From positions 15,873-35,900 of the forward strand of contig KN885222.1 of the NCBI GenBank assembly GCA_000934455.1: a DNA stretch of 20,028 bases. Direction: 5' to 3'. The translations under genes were made by a program, and so were the position numbers. The notes beneath the pieces were generated by a model. That model saw only the letters and a list, made by a program, of their open reading frames with translations. It made no database searches and was not told the DNA's origin. This document shows, in pieces, positions 1-20,028 of this stretch; within the stretch, counting starts at the first letter, position 1, and every line of letters starts with the position of its first letter. Source of the stretch: Apostichopus parvimensis (taxonomy: Eukaryota; Echinodermata; Holothuroidea; Aspidochirotida; Stichopodidae).

Positions 1-70
1 TTGGTGCATCATTGAATGTTTGCATACCTCTGTCTGCATATCTGTCATTGCCATCTCTTGCTTTGCATAA
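1..70 (-). CDS. DNAI4: DNAI4 exon 7 (partial, cut by window edge)
   Basis: The pyrimidine tract and acceptor TTTTCCTTCTTTCAG end at 71. The exon enters in phase 0 and encodes LCKARDGNDRYADRGMQTFN then DAP, matching the vertebrate DNAI4 block with GND and MQTFN. No donor is reached before position 1. Confidence 0.92.
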
Positions 71-3000
71 CTGAAAGAAGGAAAACCCAATGTTGCCCAA
101 CACTTTAATACAGCTAGGCATGTTGGATGGTATTAGTAGCTCTGGCTGATCTAACATTACACCGTCAAGCAGACTTCAGATATAGTATACGACTATAAAA
201 TATTAAATGCAAATTTAATTCAAATGAAATGAAACAAATTCTATTTTTCACAAACTCTTTTTCAACTGGAAATGTTAAATCACATTGACGATTGAATGCC
301 ATAATTAGTTGATTCTTTTATGGCTCAGATATTCCTGAATACTCCCCTCCCGAGATACACCAAGGTTACAAGGTTTCAACTTTTTGACATCTCTTGGCCT
401 AAACTACCTTTGACCTCCTGTAGATGCAAGACTTTATCATTGTATATTTTATGGAGTGTTAACTCAGTGGTTAACGCCGGTGCCTTCCAATCATAAGGTC
501 CCTGGTTCGAGTCACTCCAAGATTAATGTATGTCGTCCAGTTACAGAGTTGTTGACAATTGACAATTCATAATCACGGACTTTAAATATGAATGTAAGAG
601 ACTGACTTCGGTCAGCTTGCGGCTTTGATAAGCCAATGAGGCTTCTTCGCGAGTTCCTGCTTGCAGGAGGATCTAAAATACATACATACATACATACATA
701 CCTACATGTAGCACCTTATAACTAAATCAGTAACCAGCTAAATTCCATTACCTACGTATGAACAATAAAGACCAAACTCACAGACGAATGTGTCATTTTG
801 ACGGGAAGTCTTCATGACATGAGATGAACAATATATCCCTTTGTTGTCTTACAAGTATCACATTTACACATTTGCCAAGCTGTTGTTCAATACAAAATGA
901 AATCTTCACCTCTGTATACTTTTGATTCTTCGTCCGAATAGCTTCTGCCTCATCTGTCTCTTGAGAGGCACACGTCCCTGTAATATCCAGTAACCAGATA
1001 ATTTCAGATTCAGTAAGAGTGATGTCAACGATCTTGTCCAGGTCTGCCTCTGAGAGCTCCTCCCGTACTTCTGCATGTTTCCTTTGAACATCTGCGTGTT
1101 ATAGAAATAGACAAAAATGGTCAAATATCTGACAAATATCTGACAAAAAATAAAATAAAAAATGTTTGTGTAATTATAATATCTAATTAATATTTCATAA
1201 AATGATATTTTAACTCTCTCTCTAGCATCATTAGTCTCTTCACCATATCTTGTGATATTTACCTTATTGATAATAAGAACGTTGATTAATAACAGCCAAA
1301 ATGTCAATCAGGGGTACTTTTAATTCTTTTGGCTGACATTCTCCAGTAAAGGTCTGGTATCAACTTTGCTGCAATTATTTTTTGTCTTCAACCATCCCTC
1401 TTGCCATCTTACTTCCTTCTGCCTGGCAGTCTTCGATAAAAAAATGGGGACTCTTTGTTGATTCACCCAACCATAAAGAAAGGGACAGGGAGGGGGGGTG
1501 GGGAGTGGGAAAACTCACCTGCCAGTCCAGAGACAATGTTTGTAACTCCAGTTGTAGGCTCTGTGATTTCTTCTGCGAACGAATCTCTAGATGAACGACT
1601 AGACTGGTGAGACAAGGTGGTTCCGAAGAGTGACCTAGAAAAAAAAATGTGAAAGTTGAACCAATGCGTCTAAATTTCATCAATGCTTAATAGCTACATA
1701 TCTAATTCCCATTTCTAAAGTTTCAAATGCTGAACTGCTTTATGATGCAATCCGTCGATTTAATTTCTTCTTCCTGCCTATTCATATTTAGGAAGTGGAC
1801 TAATGAGAAACCTGAAAGCTTCTGTTAGTTACTTCCAATCTTTCTTCAAATTTCTAATGGTACTCCAGTAGTCCGATAGGAACAAGCTGTTTGGATGACC
1901 AAAATAAGCTGTGGAAGTTGTCCAATTGTCTACATCAAATTAAAATTTCATTAAAAATAAACAGGGCTACCCCTTAAATAGGTAAAATTATAAATTGCTA
2001 TTACCACCAAAGCTGGGGTTCTGTCAACCAACCTACAAATCTGTCCTACAGTGACAAGCTGGTCATTGTTATTTTGTTACATTTTTTCTGAATACCAAAT
2101 TGCTGTTCAGACAACCGAATGCAAGTCCTGGTTGACCGAGGGACAACCAGAAAAAAATCCTTACAGTTGTGCCCTGTATTGATATTTCTAATACAAATTA
2201 CTTTTTTTGACGTATAAAATGGCCATATGGGATACAGCCCTGGGGTCAATGGAGACTACAAAAAAACAGTGACCTGGTGATATTATTGTCTTCGGGGTCC
2301 GATCTGCCTCTCACGGCCCCTTCAAAAGGACGGAAAGAATATTATGACCCATAAATGTCTGTGGAACAAGAAACCCTGAAGTTGTCCCAGGGATCACCAG
2401 TTTGTGTACAGTAAAAGTATTAAGTGATATCTTTCATCACACACATTAATTCTTAATTAGATTAAAGATGCTATTTGGACAATTTTTATAAAAGGTCAGG
2501 TTTACTCAGGGACACAAAGGGGACAACTGAAAGCCTGGACCTTCATGAATGAATACTTAATATTTTATGCAGTTGTTGAGTCACAAGGTAAGAAAGCTGT
2601 GTTTAAGACCACTGTACCTTGTAAATGGTGCAGCAAAGCTTGTCACTCCAGTCTGATATATTGAAGCTTGAGACATCAGATCTGTTGGCTTTCCATAGAG
2701 AACAAATCATAGTTAAACACTACCCTACACAACACTGCAAGTTCATATAGTACTTGACAGACAACTGAGAAAAATATCTTTGAGTTACACAGTTACCATA
2801 ACTATGTACCAGTTACATGCCAAACAATGCACAATAACATATCTTTTGTCACTGTAACATTTACAAAGAGAGAATAACTTAAACACACATGTGACACAAA
2901 GAAATGAAATCATAACATTTGAGCTTGTAACGAGCACTCTTCAAATTGATAAAAATGCATGCTCGTTCCGCAAATAATTGAGCGTGGCCGAGATCTGCAA

Positions 3001-6000
3001 AGTAGACCTATCATCCAACATTACATATATTCTTATTTGTATACAGCGATTTACAAACAGAATTAAATCTACTGATTTCACGCATAAAAGGAACACAGAC
3101 ATTAGCAAAAAGTATACATTGAATACAAGTAGAACGTTGGAAACCCATAATCAAACTATTATTGGGTGAGGAAAGCTATATAACCCTACAGCCTCTTCTG
3201 CTGATCGTGTTGTACCTGCACACAATGGTGTAATGAGCACAAATAGTAACTTACTGTTCCTGTGCTGGATTCTCCAGCAGCAAATATTTTGCTCTGGTTC
3301 TGCTTGACTGTTGTTGGATCCACGATGAACAGTGGCAGAGGAGTAACTTCAGTGCCGTCGTCATCAAACACCTAACGAAGAATACACATCAAAGTGGGCT
3401 CATTATTTCTTCTGATATTCTAGCAAATCAAGTTTTCATATAAGCCAGAAATAACTATCTGACAGACTGGATAGTTACGAGACAAGAAAGTGGAAAATAA
3501 GTAAGACATTACACTACAAATTACGTTTTTGCTAATAGACCCCTCTTAGAAGAGGACAAATGTGTAAAATTAAAGTTTATTCATTCATAAATATTATATT
3601 CATTTACTCATTCAAGTTGTTAAAAAATTGTTGCACATCAATATTATGACGGTTTATTTTTTTGGAGAGGAGAATCCTTTTCATGCTTGCCAAATGGTAG
3701 TAGTAGTAGTATTAAACAATTTGATCGAGGCCTTTTATATGGCAGTTTTAGTTATACAAGTTAACAATGTTAAATCACCATGCTATCAACCAGGGCTGGA
3801 AAAATTGTAAATTTCTTGGCAAGCCAAAAATTATTTCCCGAGAGGGAGGTCAGGCAGATGGTTGCACTTTAGCATATCCTACACCAGGAAGGCAACTGAA
3901 ATCACACAGCTTTAATGTAAACAGCACACAAAACTCTCTCTACAAATGTGATTTTCAACACACCTACAGCACCTCTACATTTATGCAGGAGTATGATTCT
4001 TAGCACACCTGGCATTTTAAAGAGAAATGGCACATGTTGCAGTCAGTGAAACCTACCTGCACAGCTGTCTGTACTTTCAACCCAATCTTGCTCTCAAGTT
4101 TGCTATCAATACCAGTCTGACTTTTCCGGCTTGAGGAATTGACCGTTGTCCGTGATCCCATACCAATTGTGACATTTTTCTCTTTAAAGAGGCGACTCTG
4201 GCTTACGGATCCAGCAGCTTTACTTCTGGTTAGGTTTCCTGCTGGCACCTTCAGTCCAGATCCACTGTATGGAAGGAATTTAAATTATGGAAGTATGAAA
4301 CTGTTATCAACACAGTTTGAATCTATGTTACCAAACAAGTTCAAATAAAATGATGAATCTTGAAGTAGCAGCCAAATCACACAAAACTCAAAACAATTCT
4401 TGCCAAATTCCTGAAAAATTCTCTTTGCAAAGTTTACAGAATTTTTTGAAAACATTTACAGATCTATTAAAGTGAGTTTCAAACTTCCGAAGTAGATTCA
4501 ATCTTTCTCATTCTAAATGCCTTCTGACCAGGTGGATTAAATGAAGAAAAGCTGTCGCAACCGAAAGAAAGTAATTTATTTTCTGTTGCCCGTATGGCGC
4601 AAAGGATTTACCGTAAAATCCCTGGGAACACCCATATCAGCATGTTCGTTACACAAATGTAAACAAAAAAGGCTACACATGCGGCCCAATCAAGATTTTT
4701 ACACAGTCCTATACTCGTATCGTCAACTAATACAATATAAAAAAAAGAGGAAACCTCTGACAACACCTGTTTATTCATTGCAATGGAAGGAAATGACACA
4801 ATTTTGCAAGCTACATCAGTAAGATTGAGAGAAAGATACTATTCAAAAGAAGGAACCTGGCTATAGCCACGAAAGTGAAAGTAGTCCTAGGCCTAATGTC
4901 GTAAATGAAACAGAGAGATTTGATTGGCGCTTGATCTGTTGGGAGCGGCTTGCAAATTTTGATTGAACTTTGTAGAATTTACAGACTTGTTATAAAATCT
5001 GGCGAATTCTATTCAGCTAAAATTTATCGACAAAAAACTAATTAAAAATAATGAATATTGATATGAAAGTTGCATAGAATGTGACATTTTCATTGAGCTA
5101 TTAATGCACAAAGGTCAGGTCCAAGAAGGTAGTGGTATAACTTAAGGTAATTTTTTGGGTGTGAGATTTCCAAATGCCAAGAAACATGCAAAACTGCTGT
5201 TCCATGGGGGGAGGGTGTTAAAAGCTTAAAAAAAAACACAATTTGTTCAGCATATACCAGAAAAATATGTAACTCTACTTGCCTGCTGTATCATTGCTAG
5301 TAATTTTTAAAGGTGCGTCAATTACGAAGGTGCGTCAATTATGAAGCCTTTACTATACAAGTAGAAGTAGCATGGGTACTTCGAAATTCGGACACCTAAG
5401 ATTTAAACACCCCAAAACTATAACTTCCTTTTAGAGACCAATATGTAAGTACTTGCTAGCATGTAGCTTCGTAGTTTTTTGTGAAATTGGCTCTTGCTGT
5501 AGGTTATCAGGGTGAAATCGTGCATTTCTTAGGGGTGTCCGAACTTCGCAGTGTTCAGAACTTCGCAATACTGACTAGCCTATACAATTTATGAACCTGT
5601 TTGGGGACAGGCAAAGTTACTGTAAGTGTAAGGTTAAGGTGGTAACACTTGCATGGTAAAGCGCACATTACTGTTAAAACACTCAATGGCGCTGAACAAT
5701 ACAATTATAAAAACATCATCTGAACAACTGTAGCATGGACACTTCCAATTCCGGACACCTAAGCCTTAAAACACCCCAAAACTATATCTTCTGGTATAAA
5801 TCACCTGAAAATATACTTGGAAGTGTGTTATATTACGATACACGGCCAAACTTTCTTTCCTGCAAACTGTTTTCACGTTGTATTCCAAGAAGATTCTTGT
5901 GATTGTGGAACTGGTATTTCTTTGCTAGAGTATTGCCAATTTCGGACACACAGTCCCACAGTGTGGCGCTAGTGATAAAATTGGTGGCGCAGTTGCTCTT

Positions 6001-6467
6001 TCAGTAATTATAACAGACTTCATAGATCTCCGTCATTTTATTGACAAATATGTAAGTATTTACTTGCACACGGGTCATTTCGTACTTTTTGGTGAAATTT
6101 GGCTCTTCCTGTAGGTTGTCATGGTGAAATCGTGCATTTCTTAGGGGTGTCCGAAATTGGCAGTGTTCCGAAATTAGCAATACTGACTATACATCACTAG
6201 CATTTACAACTTAGGCAGGCACAGGCCTACAAGAAAGTTCTTGGGCTTCATTTCCTAGAAAGAATTAATAATTACAATTATCTTTCTTGTCATAGTATAT
6301 AGGATAGTATTATACTTGATAGCCCATCGAACTTTAACGTCAATGTAATAAACCGCATAGACTTGGCCTAACCTTGCTTGTGGCTTACGTTAAGTTAGAA
6401 TAGGCTATGCCAGGCTATGCCTAACGTAGTTTAGAACTGACCCTCCTTTTGATTTGTTCGTTGACAT
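1..6467 (-). CDS. DNAI4: Dynein axonemal intermediate chain 4 (DNAI4/WDR78), N-terminal part; exons 1-7, runs off left edge
   Basis: The family encodes the intermediate chain of the inner-arm f/I1 dynein (counterpart of Chlamydomonas IC138), which helps assemble and regulate motile cilia. Coding segments on the minus strand are 6467-6442, 4264-4057, 3371-3255, 2688-2618, 1634-1519, 1091-910 and 70 to below 1. From exon 2 onward they join in one frame. Conserved landmarks, recognised from memory of the human protein, are VFDDDGTEVTPLPL (residues 79-92), PFTRSLFG (138-145), LTESEIIWLLDI (205-216) and LCKARDGNDRYADRGMQTFN (241-260). The N-terminal third is Ser/Thr-rich and probably disordered. 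About 263 residues are visible; family members are about 800-850 residues, and the C-terminal WD40 propeller lies beyond the left edge. It is divergent to MIER1. Identity is strong; exon 1 is the weak point because its donor is GTCAGT and it has no homology support. Confidence 0.9.
71..909 (-). other. DNAI4: DNAI4 intron 6
   Basis: GT-AG intron of 839 nt, with donor GTGAAG and acceptor TTTCAG. Apart from the SINE, the remainder (71-451 and 701-908) shows no coding potential or recognised element. Confidence 0.85.
452..700 (+). mobile_element. tRNA-derived SINE with (CATA)n tail
   Basis: The head (452-519) has closing ends TGGAGTG and CACTCCA, an A box TAACTCAGTGGT (460-471) and a B box GGTTCGAGTC (504-513). 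A tRNA-unrelated body follows, with short hairpins (GGCTTTGATAAGCC; TCCTGCTTGCAGGA). It ends with five CATA units (681-700). It lies in DNAI4 intron 6, antisense to the gene. No convincing target-site duplication was found. Confidence 0.75.
910..1091 (-). CDS. DNAI4: DNAI4 exon 6
   Basis: The acceptor CTATAACACGCAG precedes 1091 and the donor GAG|GTGAAG begins at 909. The exon is 182 nt, phase 1 in and phase 0 out, coding for residues 181-240. It contains SEADLDKIVDITLTESEIIW and WLLDI, the most recognisable N-terminal block of the family, and ends KNQKYTE. Reading past 910 stays open for about 37 codons, but exon 7 continues the family sequence directly from here. Confidence 0.9.
1519..1634 (-). 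CDS. DNAI4: DNAI4 exon 5
   Basis: The acceptor is a T-rich tract ending CTAG at 1635 and the donor GCAG|GTGAGT begins at 1518. The exon is 116 nt, phase 2 in and phase 1 out. Joining completes R141, then SLFGTTLSHQSSRSSRDS and the acidic AEEITEPTTG. The longer open frame across this exon on the same strand (start near 1683) is a different frame and is not used. Confidence 0.85.
1635..2617 (-). other. DNAI4: DNAI4 intron 4
   Basis: A 983-nt GT-AG intron between exons 4 and 5. Scattered GTTGTCCC/GGGACAAC motifs at about 2139-2150, 2382-2389 and 2519-2526 hint at an old repeat. I could not delimit it and see no gene. Confidence 0.8.
2618..2688 (-). CDS. DNAI4: DNAI4 exon 4
   Basis: The acceptor TTCTCTATGGAAAG ends at 2689 and the donor AAG|GTACAG begins at 2617. 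The exon is 71 nt, phase 0 in and phase 2 out. It encodes PTDLMSQASIYQTGVTSF and onward to APFT, open only in the frame dictated by the neighbours. Confidence 0.85.
2689..3254 (-). other. DNAI4: DNAI4 intron 3
   Basis: A 566-nt intron with donor GTAAGT. AT-rich; no further feature seen. The 63-codon plus-strand open frame here has no recognisable similarity. Confidence 0.8.
3255..3371 (-). CDS. DNAI4: DNAI4 exon 3
   Basis: The acceptor CTTCGTTAG precedes 3371 and the donor ACA|GTAAGT begins at 3254. The exon is 117 nt, phase 0 to phase 0, coding for residues 79-117. It opens with VFDDDGTEVTPLPLF, a family motif in which the human protein has a closely similar VFDExGxxVTPxPL segment (from memory). 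Confidence 0.9.
3372..4056 (-). other. DNAI4: DNAI4 intron 2
   Basis: A 685-nt intron with donor GTAGGT. It contains a short TAG trinucleotide run near 3698-3710. Nothing else supported. Confidence 0.8.
4057..4264 (-). CDS. DNAI4: DNAI4 exon 2
   Basis: The acceptor TTCCTTCCATACAG ends at 4265 and the donor CAG|GTAGGT begins at 4056. The exon is 208 nt, entering in phase 2 and leaving in phase 0. It encodes residues 10-78, a basic, Ser/Thr-rich stretch ending KVQTAVQ and resembling the disordered head of axonemal dynein intermediate chains. Confidence 0.8.
5311..5344 (+). repeat. Tandem duplication, 2 x 17 bp
   Basis: AGGTGCGTCAATTACGA (5311-5327) is followed directly by AGGTGCGTCAATTATGA (5328-5344), one mismatch. 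It lies just outside the inverted-repeat element beginning near 5361. Confidence 0.85.
5361..5579. mobile_element. MITE-like inverted-repeat element, copy A
   Basis: The left end (5381-5400) has TTCGAAATTCGGACACCTAAG and the right end, reverse-complemented (5529-5576), has GAAGTTCGGACACCCCTAAG, so the ends are imperfect inverted repeats around CGGACACC(CC)TAAG. CTATACAA occurs on both sides (5353-5360 and 5580-5587), a possible 8-bp target duplication. Non-coding and about 219 bp. Confidence 0.5.
5731..5830. mobile_element. MITE-like element, left-end fragment, copy B
   Basis: TAGCATGGACACTTCCAATT then CCGGACACCTAAG and AACACCCCAAAACTATA repeat the left half of the element at 5367-5425 with about 80% identity. 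The resemblance fades near 5800-5830. Confidence 0.5.
5929..6186. mobile_element. MITE-like inverted-repeat element, copy C
   Basis: The left end AGTATTGCCAATTTCGGACAC (5929-5949) is mirrored by the right end: the reverse complement of 6165-6184 reads AGTATTGCTAATTTCGGAAC. The right half (6047-6153) closely matches 5440-5550 of copy A, including GTGAAATCGTGCATTTCTTA and GGGGTGTCCG. Non-autonomous, with no open frame. Confidence 0.55.
6442..6467 (-). CDS. DNAI4: DNAI4 putative coding exon 1 (start codon)
   Basis: ATG at 6467-6465 with A at -3, followed by codons for MSTNKSKG plus two bases (phase 2). The donor is GG|GTCAGT at 6441, which is off-consensus at +3. Phase 2 is exactly what exon 2 needs, and joining gives MSTNKSKGGGSGLKVPAG. 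It sits about 355 bp from the MIER1 start and about 55 bp below a TATA-like box on the same strand. This exon is inferred from phase and position, not homology. Confidence 0.4.
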
Positions 6468-6521
6468 TTTCAATTTACTTGCACCTATGACTATGTTGCC
6501 ATTCACCAAATGATATGCAGA

Positions 6522-6530
6522 TTTTATATA
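6522..6530 (-). promoter_or_regulatory. TATA-like element facing DNAI4
   Basis: The minus strand reads TATATAAAA about 55 bp upstream of the predicted DNAI4 ATG, giving room for a start site and a short leader. The overlapping plus strand reads TATATAAAT. The region is AT-rich, so chance occurrence is possible. Confidence 0.35.
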
Positions 6531-6626
6531 AATAATATTTATACGCTATCCAACAGGTCACACATATTATGGACGATTTTAATTATAATCTTCATCTCAA
6601 TCATGGTGAGAGCCGACGCCAAATTC

Positions 6627-6640
6627 GTTGCTATGGTTCT
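6627..6640 (-). promoter_or_regulatory. RFX X-box-like motif
   Basis: The minus strand reads AGAACCATAGCAAC. Against the X-box consensus GTNRCC-AT-RGYAAC it matches 12 of 14 positions, with a perfect AGCAAC half-site and the usual 2-nt spacer. RFX factors drive ciliary genes through X-boxes near the start site. This site is 160 bp upstream of the predicted DNAI4 ATG. Confidence 0.5.
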
Positions 6641-6696
6641 TTGAAAGTTCGATGAACCTAATTTTGCCTACTTTTCGATATAGAAGAAAACTTTTC

Positions 6697-6701
6697 ATTG
6701 G
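6697..6701 (-). promoter_or_regulatory. CCAAT box, minus orientation
   Basis: ATTGG on the plus strand gives CCAAT on the minus strand, about 230 bp upstream of the DNAI4 ATG and 30 bp from the opposite-facing CCAAT. Paired opposing CCAAT boxes are common in divergent promoters. Confidence 0.35.
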
Positions 6702-6730
6702 ATTAAACTAATGACACATACTTCTGTCAA

Positions 6731-6735
6731 CCAAT
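6731..6735 (+). promoter_or_regulatory. CCAAT box (NF-Y type), plus orientation
   Basis: ACCAATCA about 90 bp upstream of the MIER1 ATG fits the NF-Y core CCAAT(C/G)(A/G). Its position and context are typical for a TATA-less promoter. Confidence 0.45.
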
Positions 6736-6821
6736 CACAGCTGCCTTGATATAGCAGAATCCAAACCGGTTGAGGCAGGTCACAGGTAAAATTTAGCCTA
6801 TCCCATATTAGTATCCTAATA

Positions 6822-18392
<11,571 letters not shown>

Positions 18393-18639
18393 TGATGTGT
18401 TGGGGATTAAGGCCATAGTTTGTGAAAGAGAGAACCGAGTTTCATGGAGTTACAATAATTGTTTTTTGTTTAAACACCACAGTTGTGAGAAGGATGTGAT
18501 ACCGATAGAGATGGTGAAGCTTTAACGGAAGGTAATCTGATGTGATTGCCGTCTATTTTACATCACAATAATGTCAAGATGGAATACTTGTCTGATGCTA
18601 ACAGGAAGCCACATCTAGATAAGATAAACATATACATTT

Positions 18640-18668
18640 AAATATATATATACATACATACATATATA
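18640..18668 (+). repeat. AT/CATA microsatellite in 3' UTR
   Basis: A run of TA dinucleotides followed by ACAT tetramers and more TA. Simple sequence with no coding meaning. Confidence 0.75.
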
Positions 18669-19298
18669 GATCTGTATATTTTTTATGTGTAGTGTTTGTA
18701 CAAAAGTATTAGGCTCAGCAGCAATGTCTTCATGATGTGTCCCAAACCTTCCCTTGAAATGTTTTAATATTTAGTTCATCTTTTCTTTCTTTTTTTTTCC
18801 CCAAAAGGAAAAACATGCCTAGTTGATCGTGTTCAACTCACCTTTGTAAACAGCTTGAACATTAAACAATAGTGATGTGCTCCTATCATAAGTACTGTGT
18901 GTGTACCCATATGTTTTCCTTTGTTGCCTCCTAGATCTGTGACAAAGGTGCATTATAATGAATATGGCTGTCACACATAATGTGTTGCATTTTGTTTGAT
19001 ACCTTCCAAGGCCTGTGGTCAGCCTGGGCATGTTGAAATCCTATAATATGTGAGCCATTTGTAGCAAGTTGTGGAATATATGTCAAAACGCCATAATGGG
19101 GTGAAGATCATATTGGTATGAAATCAATGTGTAGAAATGGTTCTGTTGTGTTAAATTGTATCTTTATTAAGTACCATTACATCTAGAAGAGGTTTGGATA
19201 CATTTGATGAGGATACAGTCATTTTGCCATTGCTTGCTTTGTTTTCTTCTCTTTTGATTGTAATTAATGTCTCAGTGACACTGATTAAAAGCTGAAAC

Positions 19299-19304
19299 AA
19301 TAAA
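19299..19304 (+). terminator. MIER1: Canonical polyadenylation signal AATAAA
   Basis: AATAAA about 910 nt after the MIER1 stop, with ATTAAA 15 nt upstream (19284-19289) and a T/G-rich stretch (TTTGATTTGTTTG, about 19350-19362) downstream. I saw no other AATAAA on the plus strand between here and the right edge. Confidence 0.55.
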
Positions 19305-19325
19305 AGGTGCTATATGGGGAATTAT

Positions 19326-20028
19326 TGGTAATCACCAAACATTTATAATTTGATTTGTTTGAAGTAAGATCTCACCTTGCCAAAGATCTTAGGAAATTGT
19401 ATGTTTTGCTCTGATATGGAAATATTTGTTCATTTGCTTAAAATTCTTTTTCGAATCAAGAAGTTCAGACAACTTTCTAGTTCAGCTTAACCCAAACCAT
19501 GTGACTCTTTCTGTTATCCTGATCCTGTTCTATGTATATCTGATAATGATGTTTGTGCCATATCAAAGATAATATTTCATAACTGGACTATTGGTCTTTG
19601 CTAATAGGCACACTGCTTGGTTGTAGAGGTAATCAGTGTATGACCTTCGTTATTCCAAAATTTTCAAGCCTTTTGTTTTCAGAGTATTGATTAATTTCAT
19701 CCTTTTTGCATGTGACTTGGAATTCTGTTCTGAACTAAGGAAAAGCATTTATACTTTTCTCCTATAAGTTAGGATTCATTTTGTACAAACCAAGCTAGAT
19801 TTTTTTCTACTTGAACAGATTTTGAAGTCGGTTCCAATTTTCTTTTTTCTTTTGGTAGTGTAAAACACTAGTTGTACTTCACCAGTGCTTTTGTATGTTG
19901 CATATTTGTAAGTAGATTATTTGTGGTACTGTATATATATATGTATGATATGTAATTTGAAACAATAATTTATTAGTAGTGTTTGTTTTTATTTGGGGAT
20001 TCTGATATGAATTATTCATTTGTTGGTT
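19326..20028 (+). other. Distal 3' UTR or downstream flank of MIER1
   Basis: About 700 bp without open frames of note. It has two Pumilio-like cores, TGTATATC near 19531 and TGTATATA at 19930-19937, which would matter only if the transcript extends this far. No gene seen. Confidence 0.5.

Larger units (their letters stand above)
4265..6441 (-). other. DNAI4: DNAI4 putative intron 1, repeat-bearing
   Basis: About 2.2 kb between the predicted exon 1 and exon 2. 4300-5300 has no recognised element. 5311-6190 holds the tandem and inverted-repeat elements listed separately. 6191-6441 is unremarkable. If exon 1 is misplaced, this is partly 5' flank. Confidence 0.45.
6468..6821. promoter_or_regulatory. 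Putative bidirectional promoter between DNAI4 and MIER1
   Basis: About 354 bp separates the predicted DNAI4 ATG (minus) from the MIER1 ATG (plus). It contains CCAAT boxes in each orientation, a TATA-like box and an X-box-like motif, listed separately. No CpG island is apparent. The region is bounded by inference; if DNAI4 exon 1 is wrong, the left limit moves. Confidence 0.55.
18393..19325 (+). other. MIER1: MIER1 3' UTR (minimal extent)
   Basis: Untranslated sequence after TAA at 18390-18392. AT-rich, with an (AT)n/(CATA)n microsatellite at about 18640-18668. The end is set by the AATAAA at 19299-19304; a longer UTR using weaker signals downstream is possible. Confidence 0.6.

Noticed and set aside
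452-519. A functional tRNA gene
   Set aside because: The ends pair and the A and B boxes are present, but the T-loop runs almost straight into the acceptor strand with no proper T-stem. The anticodon arm has an oversized loop. A SINE head explains it better.
906-1307. A 133-codon minus-strand open frame
   Set aside because: It overlaps DNAI4 exon 6 in a different frame and runs through the intron. The frame fixed by exons 5 and 7 gives the conserved LTESEIIWLLDI block instead.
1382-1594. A 70-codon plus-strand open frame
   Set aside because: It is antisense to DNAI4 exon 5 and a low-complexity G-rich intron stretch, with no independent support.
6554-6606. Alternative DNAI4 first exon starting at the minus-strand ATG at 6606
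   Set aside because: The frame ends at a stop after 17 codons and I saw no phase-2 donor within it.

Overview
This is animal (metazoan) nuclear DNA. It is AT-rich, with short coding exons separated by GT-AG introns, and it carries a tRNA-derived SINE, several MITE-like elements and simple repeats. TAGGCCTA/TAACGTTAGGC-type motifs, and GGTCA-rich intronic repeats of a kind I associate with echinoderm genomes, suggest a marine deuterostome, most likely an echinoderm. The species cannot be fixed from this window.

Two protein-coding genes lie head to head. On the minus strand, reading leftward from about 6467 and running off the left edge, are the first seven exons of DNAI4 (also called WDR78), the intermediate chain of the inner-arm f/I1 axonemal dynein. 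Only the N-terminal ~263 residues are here; the WD40 repeats lie outside the window. On the plus strand, 6822-18392, is a complete MIER1 (mesoderm induction early response 1) gene. It is a nuclear ELM2-SANT co-repressor scaffold that recruits HDAC1/2. Its ten coding exons join in one unbroken frame of 530 codons, with every junction at a GT-AG boundary and all phases agreeing. The second exon is only 25 nt. The 3' UTR starts at 18393 and has a canonical AATAAA at 19299-19304.

The ~354 bp between the two start codons (6468-6821) is a probable bidirectional promoter. It contains CCAAT boxes in both orientations, a TATA-like element facing DNAI4, and a near-consensus RFX X-box (6627-6640), which fits a ciliary gene. 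The same divergent DNAI4-MIER1 pair is adjacent in the human genome (1p31), so this looks like deep conserved microsynteny.

The rest is introns with repeats: a SINE (452-700), related inverted-repeat elements (5361-6190), a 26-bp-arm foldback (10426-10510), degenerate tandem repeats in MIER1 introns 4, 5 and 7, a 459-bp hAT-type MITE with an 8-bp flanking repeat (16104-16562), and a 163-bp MITE with a 6-bp flanking repeat (16959-17121). I found no CRISPR array, bacterial operon, viral gene or other novel gene system. The interesting signals are the shared promoter, the micro-exon and the mobile elements near splice sites.
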